Origin: Actinomycetota bacterium
GTDB taxonomy: Bacteria; Actinomycetota; Actinomycetes; Actinomycetales; Actinomycetaceae
Length of the DNA: 9,636 nucleotides
Assembly (NCBI GenBank): GCA_019425105.1
Contig: JAHYYD010000075.1
Location: 1 to 9,636, forward strand
Reading direction: 5' to 3'
The position numbers and the translations under genes are program-made. Shown here in pieces: positions 1 to 6,476 of this stretch (position 1 is its first letter; the number at the start of each line of letters is the position of its first letter). A model generated the notes under the pieces. The model saw only the letters and a program-made list of their open reading frames with translations, was not told where the DNA came from and made no database searches.

Positions 1-3
1 AAT

Positions 4-1416
4 ATGTCCACGCGACCGGCAGATTTCTCGAAGAAGAAGCAATCAATTAGCCCGGCCAAGGTGTTCGGCGCCGTTGCGGCGCTGGCGTGCATTGTGACCT
101 GCCTGTTCGTGCAGTTGCCCGGCCTGGACGTGGCCGGTACGCGCATGTTCGGTATTTTCTTGGCGGCGATTCTGCTGTGGGTGACGGAGGCGGTGCCCCT
201 GGCGGGCACCGCGGTCCTCGTCATTTTCTTGGAGGTCCTGTTCATTTCGGACCACGCGCTGCTGAGCGTGGGTGAGGGTGCCCCGGCGTACACGAAGTTC
301 TTCGGGGCGCTGGCCAACCCGGTCATCATCCTGTTCCTGGGCGGCTTCATGGTGGCCGACGGTGCCGCCAAGTACAAGCTGGATCGCGCGCTGTCGGCTG
401 TTCTCCTCAAGCCCTTCATGGGCAAGCCGCGTCTGACGGTCATGGGCGTCATGCTGATCACCGCGATCATGAGTATGTTCATGTCGAACACGGCGACCAC
501 GGCGACGATGTTCGCCGTCATGATGCCCGTCATCATGGCCCTGCCCGAGGGCAAGGCGCGCACCGGTATCGCCCTGTCGATCCCGGTGGCCGCGAACGTC
601 GGCGGCATGGGCACGCCGGTCGGCACGCCCCCGAACGCGATCGCCCTGGGCGCGCTGGAGAACGCGGGCGTCAAGGTGACCTTCCTGCAGTGGATGCTCG
701 CGGCCGTCCCGCTCATGCTGGTGCTCCTGGCACTGTCGTGGGCGTTCATCGCGTGGCGCTACATCCCCACCGATGCGAAGTTTGACATCGACACATCGGC
801 TCGTTTCGAGAAGTCGCGCAGCGCGATCATCTTCTACTCGGTCGCAGGTCTGACGATCCTGCTGTGGATGACGGAGTCGCTGCACCACATTTCCGCCAAC
901 GTCGTCGGCTTCCTGCCGGTCGTGGTCCTCCTCATGACGAAGGTAATGAGCGGGGATGACCTGCGTGCCCTGGACTGGCCGGTCTTGTGGCTGGTTGCTG
1001 GCGGTATCGCGCTGGGTTCGGGCGTGTCTGCCACGGGCCTCGACAAGTGGATGCTCGGTTCGATCCAGTGGGCTTCGATCCCCGGCGTCCTCCTGATCTT
1101 CGTGTTGGCGCTCGTGGGTTGGGTGACCTCGAACGTCATTTCGCACTCGGCGTCCGCGAACCTCTTGATCCCGATGGGTATGGGCCTGGCGACGACGGTG
1201 TCCACGAGCGCCGCCGAGATCGCCATCGTCATCGCCCTGGGTTGCTCGCTCGGCATGTGCCTGCCGATCTCGACCCCGCCGAACGCGATCGCGTACTCGA
1301 CGGGCACGACCCCGACCCGCGAGATGGCGATCGTCGGCATCGTGGTGGGCGTCGTGGGCATCATCCTCCTGGCGTTCATCGCGCCGCTGACCTGGGGATT
1401 CATCGGGGTGATGTGA
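4..1416 (+). CDS. DASS/SLC13-family anion (dicarboxylate) transporter
   Basis: A 470-residue polytopic membrane protein, the usual length for divalent anion:sodium symporters that import dicarboxylates or similar anions. After a basic cytoplasmic N-terminus (KKK near residue 10), hydrophobic segments run through the whole protein. The family's two pseudo-symmetric halves are visible. The first Ser-Asn-Thr motif is at residues 161-163 (MSNTATTAT), followed by GTPVGTPPNA at 203-212. The second half has SHSASANLLIP at 380-390 and PISTPPNAIAYSTG at 421-434. In the second half the expected SNT reads SHS, which may alter ion or substrate binding. The ATG at position 4 gives a natural N-terminus, but only three upstream bases are visible, so promoter and RBS cannot be judged. 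The histidine kinase gene starts one base after the stop, so they are probably cotranscribed. Family assignment is firm; the substrate is not known. Confidence 0.9.
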   Translation: MSTRPADFSKKKQSISPAKVFGAVAALACIVTCLFVQLPGLDVAGTRMFGIFLAAILLWVTEAVPLAGTAVLVIFLEVLFISDHALLSVGEGAPAYTKFFGALANPVIILFLGGFMVADGAAKYKLDRALSAVLLKPFMGKPRLTVMGVMLITAIMSMFMSNTATTATMFAVMMPVIMALPEGKARTGIALSIPVAANVGGMGTPVGTPPNAIALGALENAGVKVTFLQWMLAAVPLMLVLLALSWAFIAWRYIPTDAKFDIDTSARFEKSRSAIIFYSVAGLTILLWMTESLHHISANVVGFLPVVVLLMTKVMSGDDLRALDWPVLWLVAGGIALGSGVSATGLDKWMLGSIQWASIPGVLLIFVLALVGWVTSNVISHSASANLLIPMGMGLATTVSTSAAEIAIVIALGCSLGMCLPISTPPNAIAYSTGTTPTREMAIVGIVVGVVGIILLAFIAPLTWGFIGVM

Positions 1417-1417
1417 C

Positions 1418-3523
1418 GTGTCCGGGGACGAGGCCATGGCCGGTTTGGGGGCGGCGCGCCCCCGGCCGGGGCTGGCCCGCGGGTGGACGCGGGGGCCCGC
1501 GGCGGAGGACGCCTCGGTGCTGGCTCGCACGGACGTGCGCAGCGGCGGGCACCGAGCCGGCTACCCGATTCACCTGCTGGTCGTGGGCGATGATTCGCGC
1601 TCGATTGCCGCGCCCGTGACGAGGGACCTGGCGCACGCCTTCCCGGGCCTGTGCCTGGACCGCATTGACGGGATCGAGGACCTGTCCGGCTACGAGGCCA
1701 GCCTGAAGCCGGGCGATCACGTGCTCATGGGCCTGGCGACCTCCGAGGTCGACGACATTGACGCGCTCATCGACCGCGCGAGGACCTTCCCGGCGCTGCA
1801 GCGCATGCAGTGGGTTGTGGTCACGGATCGCTTAGAGCACCGAGACCTCGTGCGGTGCATACAGTCGGACGCCCTCGCCTCGGTGTTGAAGTCCCCGTGG
1901 ACGGTGCCACTCCTGGCGGGTCAGGCGTATTCGACGATGGTGCGCTACCTGCGCGGTTGTGGGTACTCGGAGAGGCAGATCCGCTCGCTGATCGCGGACC
2001 CGCCGCCGTTCGCCGTGCAGGGGCCGCTCCTGGAGGGCTTGGACCGCGACGAGCATGAGGTCGTCATGGAGCTCCTCGCCGGCGTTGAGCGCGTGCTCGG
2101 GCAGCGGCCTCGGCTCATTGTCCCCGAGGGGATACAGCTGGTGACGCAGGGCGAGCCGGTGGGTGCCGTCTACCTGGTGCTCGGCGGGCAGGTGTCGCTG
2201 CACAGGGATTCGGCGCAGGGCGAGGTCTTGGCGCATTTGGCCTCGTCGGGACCGCTCATCGGCCTCGTGTCGCTGGCGCGCGCGGAGAATGCGTTCTTCA
2301 CGGGCGAGACGGCGACGGAGGCGACGCTCGTGCGTCTGACGACCGAGCAGCTCCAGATCGTCATCTCCGAGGACCCGTCGATCGGCGCGACCCTGACGGC
2401 GCTCGCGATCCGCTCGCTGACGCGCCGCCTCATGCGCGCCGAGGACCTGCACCTGCAAAACGCGATGCTCGCCGAGGACCTCGAGGCCCAGAAGGAGGCC
2501 CTGGCCGCCACGCTCGAGGACCTGCGCGCCACCCGCGCCGAGCTGGTCGAACGCGCGCGCTTCGCGATGCTTGGTGAGCTGAGCGCCGGCATTGCCCACG
2601 AGCTCAACAACCCGGTGACCGCCCTCGTGCGCGCGGCCAAGCACCTGCACGAGGACGTGGATGCGGCGCTCGCGGCACCGGCCACGGCCTCGTCGAGGGA
2701 GGCGATGGCCCGAGCCCTCACCGCGCCCCCGCGCTCCACGTCGGTCGAGCGCGCCCTCATGAAGGAGCTCCTGCCCGTCGTCGGTGACCGCACGCTCGCG
2801 CGTCGCCTCGTGCGCGCGGGGGTCCAGGGGGCGGACGGTGCGCGTGCGCTCGCGCAGATCCCGGGTGGCATCGACGCGTACGAGGCAGGGGCGCGCCTGG
2901 GCGGATCCCTGCGTTCGGTGCTCGCCGCGGGCGACCGCGTCATCGAGTTGACCCAGTCCCTGAAGGGATACGCGCGCCCGGACGCCGAGGACCTCAAGCC
3001 CGTGGACGTGCGCGAGGGCATCGACGACGTCCTGCGCCTGACCGCCCACAGGGTGCGCGGCATTCGCATCGACTGCGACTACGAGGACGTGCCGCCCGTG
3101 CGCGCGCACCCGGCGAAGCTGCAGCAGGTGTGGACGAACCTCATCGTCAACGCTGCCGAGGCCATCGAGGATGAGAACGCGGATCTGGTTGCGACGGCGG
3201 AGAGCGCGGGCGGTGTGCCTGAGCTGCCCGCGCGCGGCGAGGCCGAGGCCCGCATCCGCATCACCGTGCGCCCCACCCCCGAGGGTGTGAGCGTCACCGT
3301 CCACGACAACGGCCCGGGCATCGCCCCGGGAATCGTCGACAAGATCATGGAGCCCCACTTCACCACCAAGGCGGGGCGCGTCCGATTCGGGCTGGGCATG
3401 GGCATGTCCATCGTCCGAAGCATCATCGCCGATCATGGGGGCACCCTCACGATCGACTCTCACCCGGGATCCACGATCATGCGGATCTCGCTGCCCGCCC
3501 AATCACACGAGGAGGAATCATGA
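1418..3523 (+). CDS. Soluble hybrid-like sensor histidine kinase with degenerate receiver and cNMP-like domains
   Basis: A 701-residue cytosolic sensor kinase with no membrane segment. Residues 50-175 look like a receiver: an Asp-Asp pair at 58-59, VVVTD at 133-137 and LKSPW at 157-161. The strand that should carry the phospho-accepting Asp reads HVLMGLA, so it is probably a pseudo-receiver. Residues 225-335 resemble a cyclic-nucleotide-binding beta-roll, but the usual GE...R phosphate cassette is absent (IGLVSLARAE, 281-290). A coiled coil (340-385) leads to the H-box GIAHELNNP, phospho-acceptor His394. About 80 extra residues follow before the second dimerisation helix (495-518). The ATPase domain shows the N-box (Asn574, Asn578), DNGPGI (630-635), FTTK (648-651) and GLGMGMS (658-664), all intact. 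The GTG at 1418 lies one base after the transporter stop; the ATG at 1436 is an alternative start. The 3' end overlaps the response regulator. Confidence 0.9.
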   Translation: MSGDEAMAGLGAARPRPGLARGWTRGPAAEDASVLARTDVRSGGHRAGYPIHLLVVGDDSRSIAAPVTRDLAHAFPGLCLDRIDGIEDLSGYEASLKPGDHVLMGLATSEVDDIDALIDRARTFPALQRMQWVVVTDRLEHRDLVRCIQSDALASVLKSPWTVPLLAGQAYSTMVRYLRGCGYSERQIRSLIADPPPFAVQGPLLEGLDRDEHEVVMELLAGVERVLGQRPRLIVPEGIQLVTQGEPVGAVYLVLGGQVSLHRDSAQGEVLAHLASSGPLIGLVSLARAENAFFTGETATEATLVRLTTEQLQIVISEDPSIGATLTALAIRSLTRRLMRAEDLHLQNAMLAEDLEAQKEALAATLEDLRATRAELVERARFAMLGELSAGIAHELNNPVTALVRAAKHLHEDVDAALAAPATASSREAMARALTAPPRSTSVERALMKELLPVVGDRTLARRLVRAGVQGADGARALAQIPGGIDAYEAGARLGGSLRSVLAAGDRVIELTQSLKGYARPDAEDLKPVDVREGIDDVLRLTAHRVRGIRIDCDYEDVPPVRAHPAKLQQVWTNLIVNAAEAIEDENADLVATAESAGGVPELPARGEAEARIRITVRPTPEGVSVTVHDNGPGIAPGIVDKIMEPHFTTKAGRVRFGLGMGMSIVRSIIADHGGTLTIDSHPGSTIMRISLPAQSHEEES
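3509..3517 (+). promoter_or_regulatory. Strong ribosome binding site for the response regulator
   Basis: GAGGAGGAA lies 2 bases before the ATG at 3520, with its GGAGG core 4 bases upstream. It sits inside the last codons of the kinase. Together with the ATGA overlap (start 3520-3522, stop 3521-3523) it fixes the regulator's start and implies translational coupling. Confidence 0.8.
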
Positions 3524-3990
3524 CCCTGACAATCCTGTCCCTTGAGGACGAAGCAGACGTGCGCGACGCGCTCGAGCGCGATCTTGAACAGTTCTGGGAC
3601 AAGATCCGGCTCGAAGTCGCCGAGGACGTTGACGACGCGTGGGCCGTCATCGACGAGATCGTCGAGGACGGGGATGAGCTGGCCCTCGTCCTGTCCGACC
3701 ATCGTCTGCCCGGAAAGTCGGGCGTGGACTTCCTCGTGGAGCTCATGAAGGACGAGCGGTTCGGCGCGACCCGCACGGTCTTGGTCACCGGCCAGGCGGA
3801 CCAGTCCGACACGATCCGTGCGGTTAACCAGGCGGGCTTGGACTACTACATCGGCAAGCCTTGGAATCCCGACGAGCTGCGCGCGGTCGTGCGCGACCAG
3901 CTCACCGAGTACGTCCTGGAGACCGACGTGGACCCCCTGCCCTACGTGAGCGTGCTCGACGGCGTGCGCGTCATGGAGGCGATCCGCTAA
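3520..3990 (+). CDS. Receiver-only response regulator
   Basis: A 156-residue CheY-like protein, the probable phosphorylation partner of the upstream kinase. The acidic pair is Glu9-Asp10 (SLEDEAD). The phospho-acceptor is Asp60 in LVLSDHRLPGKSG, the switch Thr is residue 90 (VLVTGQ), and the conserved Lys is residue 113 in YIGKPW. The YIGKPW form is common in receivers fed by NtrB-like kinases. After the receiver (about 5-128) only about 28 residues remain, with no DNA-binding, HD-GYP, GGDEF or other output domain. It may therefore act by protein contact, as a phosphate relay or sink, or through the kinase itself. The start is set by the ATGA overlap and a strong Shine-Dalgarno. It is the last gene of the run, followed by a hairpin 13 bases after the stop. 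Confidence 0.93.
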   Translation: MTLTILSLEDEADVRDALERDLEQFWDKIRLEVAEDVDDAWAVIDEIVEDGDELALVLSDHRLPGKSGVDFLVELMKDERFGATRTVLVTGQADQSDTIRAVNQAGLDYYIGKPWNPDELRAVVRDQLTEYVLETDVDPLPYVSVLDGVRVMEAIR

Positions 3991-4228
3991 ACCCTTGACT
4001 AAAGGGCCGCCGCGCAACCAACGACGGTTGCGCGGCGGCCCTCGTCGGCACCTGGCGTGCTTCGTGGCTGAGTCGATCGTGGTAGAGGCTGGGAGGCCAG
4101 CTGCCCAGTTTGATGTGGACGAAGACGTAGGCGTCGGCGGCTAGGTATGCGACGACGCTCCACTCGACGAGTGCGTAGGAAAGGAACATCTGATTGCTCA
4201 CGTTCGATGGGTTCGCCAGCGTACCCAT
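3971..4228 (-). CDS. Possible small membrane protein, 3' end doubtful
   Basis: An 85-codon minus-strand reading frame. The ATG at 4226-4228 is preceded by GGAGGAAACG, an excellent Shine-Dalgarno. Residues 14-41 (from MFLSYALVEW to FVHIKLG) form one long hydrophobic stretch suited to a membrane helix, and third codon positions are mostly G or C up to about residue 62. I do not recognise the family. Oddly, the frame then runs through both arms of the 4004-4041 hairpin and stops only inside the response regulator gene. The hairpin would cut its leftward transcript before the stop codon. Either the gene's true 3' end was lost in a rearrangement or the frame is a chance one. It overlaps the regulator by 20 bases, tail to tail. 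Confidence 0.35.
   Translation of the reverse strand: MGTLANPSNVSNQMFLSYALVEWSVVAYLAADAYVFVHIKLGSWPPSLYHDRLSHEARQVPTRAAAQPSLVARRPFSQGFSGSPP
4004..4041. terminator. Strong bidirectional-looking hairpin terminator
   Basis: A perfect 16-bp inverted repeat (GGGCCGCCGCGCAACC and its complement) encloses a 6-base loop (AACGAC). It begins 13 bases after the response regulator stop. On the plus strand no T-run follows. On the minus strand the stem is followed directly by TTTAGT, so it looks more like an intrinsic terminator for leftward transcription. It probably ends the transporter-kinase-regulator transcript and blocks leftward readthrough. A small CCCTT-GACTA-AAGGG hairpin (3992-4006) overlaps its left foot. 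Confidence 0.85.
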
Positions 4229-4258
4229 CGTTTCCTCCGTAGCCACCTCGCGCGGGCG

Positions 4259-4501
4259 TCAGGCTGCGTCCGCGCGCCTTGATGCCCTTCCTACGCGTCG
4301 GCCTGGCCACGGGTCTACCGGCTGTGCCACGCAGTAGTGCGGGCCGGTGTATCGCCCGGTGCCCGTGCCGACCACGTTGGGGTGTTCCTTGATCGAGGCT
4401 CCAATTGCCAGGCGGCACGGCTTGATCTGTTGGAGGGGCGGTGCAGTGGTGCCGTGTGCCTGCATCGGTTTGGGCGCTCCGCTCGCCCGGGTTGTTTGCA
4501 C
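4259..4501 (-). pseudogene. Possible coding remnant, unrecognised
   Basis: An 80-codon minus-strand frame, GTG start at 4499-4501, in the same frame as the small membrane ORF and ending 30 bases before that ORF's ATG. From about residue 27 onward codons have G/C-rich third positions and the peptide looks protein-like (AIGASIKEHPNVVGTGTGRYTGPHYCVAQ). The N-terminal part and the start have no clear RBS. The GTGTG...YCVAQ pattern is faintly like the end of a CAP/SCP-type secreted domain, but that match is too weak to use as a name. The best reading is the 3' remainder of a host gene broken when this region was rearranged; a chance frame cannot be excluded. Confidence 0.25.
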
Positions 4502-4574
4502 ATCGTGTTTCTTTCGGAGTTGGAGGCACCGGACACCAGAAGGATCGTGTTGAGGAGCTCGATTGGCTTGGCGC

Positions 4575-4594
4575 TTGTGATGCTACTGTCACAA
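4575..4594. promoter_or_regulatory. Inverted repeat TTGTGA-N8-TCACAA, candidate operator
   Basis: Six-base arms TTGTGA (4575-4580) and TCACAA (4589-4594) are separated by 8 bases. The right arm overlaps the likely -35 element (GTCACA, 4588-4593) of the ATPase gene promoter. That position would let a bound dimer block RNA polymerase. The half-site resembles the TGTGA of CRP/FNR-type sites, but the spacing is 8 rather than 6, so the protein that might bind is unknown. Confidence 0.35.
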
Positions 4595-4616
4595 ACGGTA
4601 TCCTGCTGCATACGAT
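4588..4616 (+). promoter_or_regulatory. Candidate promoter of the ATPase-TOPRIM pair
   Basis: A -35-like GTCACA (4588-4593, four of six consensus bases) and a -10-like TACGAT (4611-4616) are separated by 17 bases. Transcription would start near 4623, leaving a leader of about 22 bases that contains the AAGG Shine-Dalgarno (4634-4637) before the ATG at 4645. Confidence 0.5.
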
Positions 4617-4644
4617 ATGTACTCGATCCAATGAAGGTAGCCGC

Positions 4645-5790
4645 ATGGAGTTCTCGCATGTGCACATCAAGAACTGGAAGAACTTCCAGGATCTGAGTTT
4701 TGATGTCGGCCCGCGGCTGTTTATTGTTGGGCCGAATGCCGTCGGTAAGTCGAATCTTCTTGATGTGTTCCGTTTCCTTCGGGATATTGTTGCGCCCGGG
4801 GGTGGGATGGTTCAAGCTGTCGATCAAAGGGGAGGGTACAGCAAGATACAGAGCCTCTTTGGTCGTCGGGCACCGTACCCGAGGATCGATGTGTCCATGC
4901 GGGACGGAGACGACACGTGGCGGTATGTGCTGGTCATCGAATGTGAGAAGTCCGGACATCGAAGGGTTCTTGTTCAGGAAGAACGGGTTGAACGTAACGG
5001 AAGGGTCTTGCTCAGCCGCCCGTCGCAGGACGATAAAGACGATGTGGAGCTGCTGACGCAGACGCATCTGGAGCAGAAGGTCACCAATAAAAAATTTCGA
5101 AAGATAGCTGACTTCTTTGGTCAGATCAGGTATTTTCATCCCGTTCCGCAAGTAATTAGAGGACTAACAGGGAGTGATATACGGACCTCTGATCCGTATG
5201 GTTCCGATATTATTCAACAGATTAGTGAAACACCTGATCGAACGCGGAAAGCGAGGCTCAGGCGTGTTCAGGCTGCCCTTCAACGGGCTATTCCTGAGTT
5301 TGAAGAGCTGAAGCTCGAAAAGGATTCCATGGGTGTGCCCCACTTGGAGGTGGGTTACAAAAACTGGCGGGTGCGTCCGTCCTGGCAAAACGAGACGCAA
5401 TTCTCGGACGGAACGCTGCGACTGCTGGGGTTACTCTGGGCGCTGGTCTCAACTCCTGCCGATGGTTCGAGCGTGCTGCTCCTTGAGGAGCCGGAGCTTT
5501 CGTTGCATTCCGCGCTCGTGGCTGAGCTACCATCTGTTTTCGCAGAGGCAAGGCGACAGGTGAAGGGTGGCGTGCAGATCATCCTCTCGAGTCATTCCGC
5601 TGAGATAGTGGATGATGAGACGGTCGGCGCGGATGAGGTCCTCGTACTCCTTCCCGGAACGAATGGGACGAATGGGAGTCTTCTCAGTGATCGTGATGAC
5701 GCCGAATGTTACCTCGAGATTGAGACACCGTTCTCGGAGATCATTAGTGTTCTCATGGGCGCTGATGGGACGCCAAGTCTGACGCTCTGA
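4645..5790 (+). CDS. OLD/ABC-type AAA ATPase of a two-gene defence-like module
   Basis: A 381-residue ATPase of the AAA_15/AAA_21 (OLD, RecF-like) kind. The N-terminal strand IKNWKNFQDLSFDV is followed by Walker A GPNAVGKSN (29-37). An ABC-signature-like FSDGT is at 253-257, Walker B VLLLEEPELSLH at 277-288 (Glu281, Glu282), and the switch His317 is in LSSHSAE. Residues 140-240 form the helical insert between the two ATPase lobes. The frame opens at 4441, but the ATG at 4645 is chosen because it begins the family's first strand and is preceded by AAGGTAG. No TOPRIM domain is fused at the C-terminus; the next gene supplies one. Base composition drops here, and codons such as ATA, AGA and TTA appear, unlike the flanks. 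In such systems the ATPase is thought to sense or gate a nuclease partner; that role is inferred here. Confidence 0.88.
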   Translation: MEFSHVHIKNWKNFQDLSFDVGPRLFIVGPNAVGKSNLLDVFRFLRDIVAPGGGMVQAVDQRGGYSKIQSLFGRRAPYPRIDVSMRDGDDTWRYVLVIECEKSGHRRVLVQEERVERNGRVLLSRPSQDDKDDVELLTQTHLEQKVTNKKFRKIADFFGQIRYFHPVPQVIRGLTGSDIRTSDPYGSDIIQQISETPDRTRKARLRRVQAALQRAIPEFEELKLEKDSMGVPHLEVGYKNWRVRPSWQNETQFSDGTLRLLGLLWALVSTPADGSSVLLLEEPELSLHSALVAELPSVFAEARRQVKGGVQIILSSHSAEIVDDETVGADEVLVLLPGTNGTNGSLLSDRDDAECYLEIETPFSEIISVLMGADGTPSLTL

Positions 5791-5792
5791 TC

Positions 5793-6407
5793 ATGAGTGC
5801 ATCGATACCGAGGGCGTTGGTTTACGTTGAGGGAAAGACAGACATCCCCGTGGTTCATGCCGTCATGAGGGCTGCGGGCTGGGAATGTGAGGAATTCATA
5901 GTAAAATCATTGAAAGGATCTAAGAAGCTAGAGGCTAGGCTAAGGGAACAGGCTAGGCTTCCTTCCCCAGTCCCGAGGATATTCATGCGAGATGCCGATG
6001 GGGATTGTCCTGTCGATATTAGAAGGCGGCTCCTGCCAAAGGGAAGCGCGGATACTGTTGTTCTTCGTGTGTGCGACGATGAGATTGAGAGCTGGCTTCT
6101 TGCGGATGACGTGGGTTTCTCCAGGTTTTTCAACATGCCGCTTGCAAAAGTTGAGTCACCGAACGGGGTGGATGCGAAGGAGCGATTGTTGGCCTGTGTG
6201 TCGAAGTATGGGAAGAAGAATATCAAGGATTTTGTACGAAAGGAAAGCAAAAGCCATGGTGGGCGCGCCTTCATTTTCGGTGCGCGTTACGAAACAATTC
6301 TGACGCAGTTCATCACTGATGAGTGGAATATCGACAGAGCCGCGAAACGAAGTGACAGCCTCAAAAGGGCGCTACAACGCCTAGGTGAGCTGCACGAACG
6401 TTTCTAA
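5793..6407 (+). CDS. DUF4276-like TOPRIM-fold protein, probable nuclease partner
   Basis: A 204-residue protein, normal length for DUF4276. The first TOPRIM-like motif is VYVEGKTD (11-17, Glu13). The acidic second motif is MRDADGDC (65-72, Asp67 and Asp69). The DUF4276 hallmark DEIESWLLAD is at 96-105, and lysine-rich segments follow (KYGKKNIKDF, 138-147). Glu13 with Asp67/Asp69 would form a metal site as in OLD and DnaG-type TOPRIM enzymes, so a DNA or RNA nickase activity is likely but unproven. The ATG lies two bases after the ATPase stop with no good Shine-Dalgarno, so translation is probably coupled. G+C is the lowest of the window: 24 of 60 bases in 5881-5940, against 45 of 60 in 3241-3300. 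No strong terminator follows. Confidence 0.8.
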   Translation: MSASIPRALVYVEGKTDIPVVHAVMRAAGWECEEFIVKSLKGSKKLEARLREQARLPSPVPRIFMRDADGDCPVDIRRRLLPKGSADTVVLRVCDDEIESWLLADDVGFSRFFNMPLAKVESPNGVDAKERLLACVSKYGKKNIKDFVRKESKSHGGRAFIFGARYETILTQFITDEWNIDRAAKRSDSLKRALQRLGELHERF

Positions 6408-6456
6408 GCGGCGTCCTTGTTCGTTGGTCGTGCTGCGGGAGCGACACAAGACAAAA

Positions 6457-6473
6457 CCTCGTAACGGTTGAGG
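6457..6473 (-). terminator. Weak possible terminator of the 217-residue gene
   Basis: Read on the minus strand, CCTC, a 9-base loop and GAGG are followed by TTTTG. This starts 3 bases after the TAA at 6477-6479. The stem is only four pairs, so the call is weak. Confidence 0.25.
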
Positions 6474-6476
6474 GCT

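Larger units (their letters stand above)
4042..4644. other. Gap between regulator and defence-like pair
   Basis: About 600 bases with no convincing plus-strand gene. It holds the two doubtful minus-strand frames at 3971-4228 and 4259-4501. At its right end lie an inverted repeat (4575-4594) and a promoter-like -10 (4611-4616) that serve the gene starting at 4645. An upstream in-frame extension of that gene to 4441 exists but reads as non-protein. No tRNA, IS end or clear direct repeat was seen. Confidence 0.6.

Noticed and set aside
43..1530. Long minus-strand frame of 495 codons opposite the transporter
   Set aside because: Composition is Arg/His/Asp-rich low-complexity, typical of the antisense of a high-G+C gene; the plus strand encodes a clear DASS protein.
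1832..3502. 556-codon minus-strand frame opposite the kinase
   Set aside because: Antisense shadow of the kinase, with no domain-like sequence and repetitive Arg/His/Gly content.
4575..4593. Classical CRP site
   Set aside because: The half-sites TGTGA/TCACA are present but 8 bases apart instead of 6, so I report only a generic inverted repeat.
4441..4644. In-frame N-terminal extension of the ATPase by 68 residues
   Set aside because: The extension does not resemble protein, covers the promoter and inverted repeat, and the ATG at 4645 has an RBS and begins the ATPase fold.
4042..4644. CRISPR array, tRNA or insertion sequence in the gap
   Set aside because: No regular repeats, no cloverleaf and no transposase motifs seen.
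6408..6476. Attachment site or target duplication at the right edge of the insert
   Set aside because: I compared it by eye with 4004-4100 and found no convincing direct repeat.
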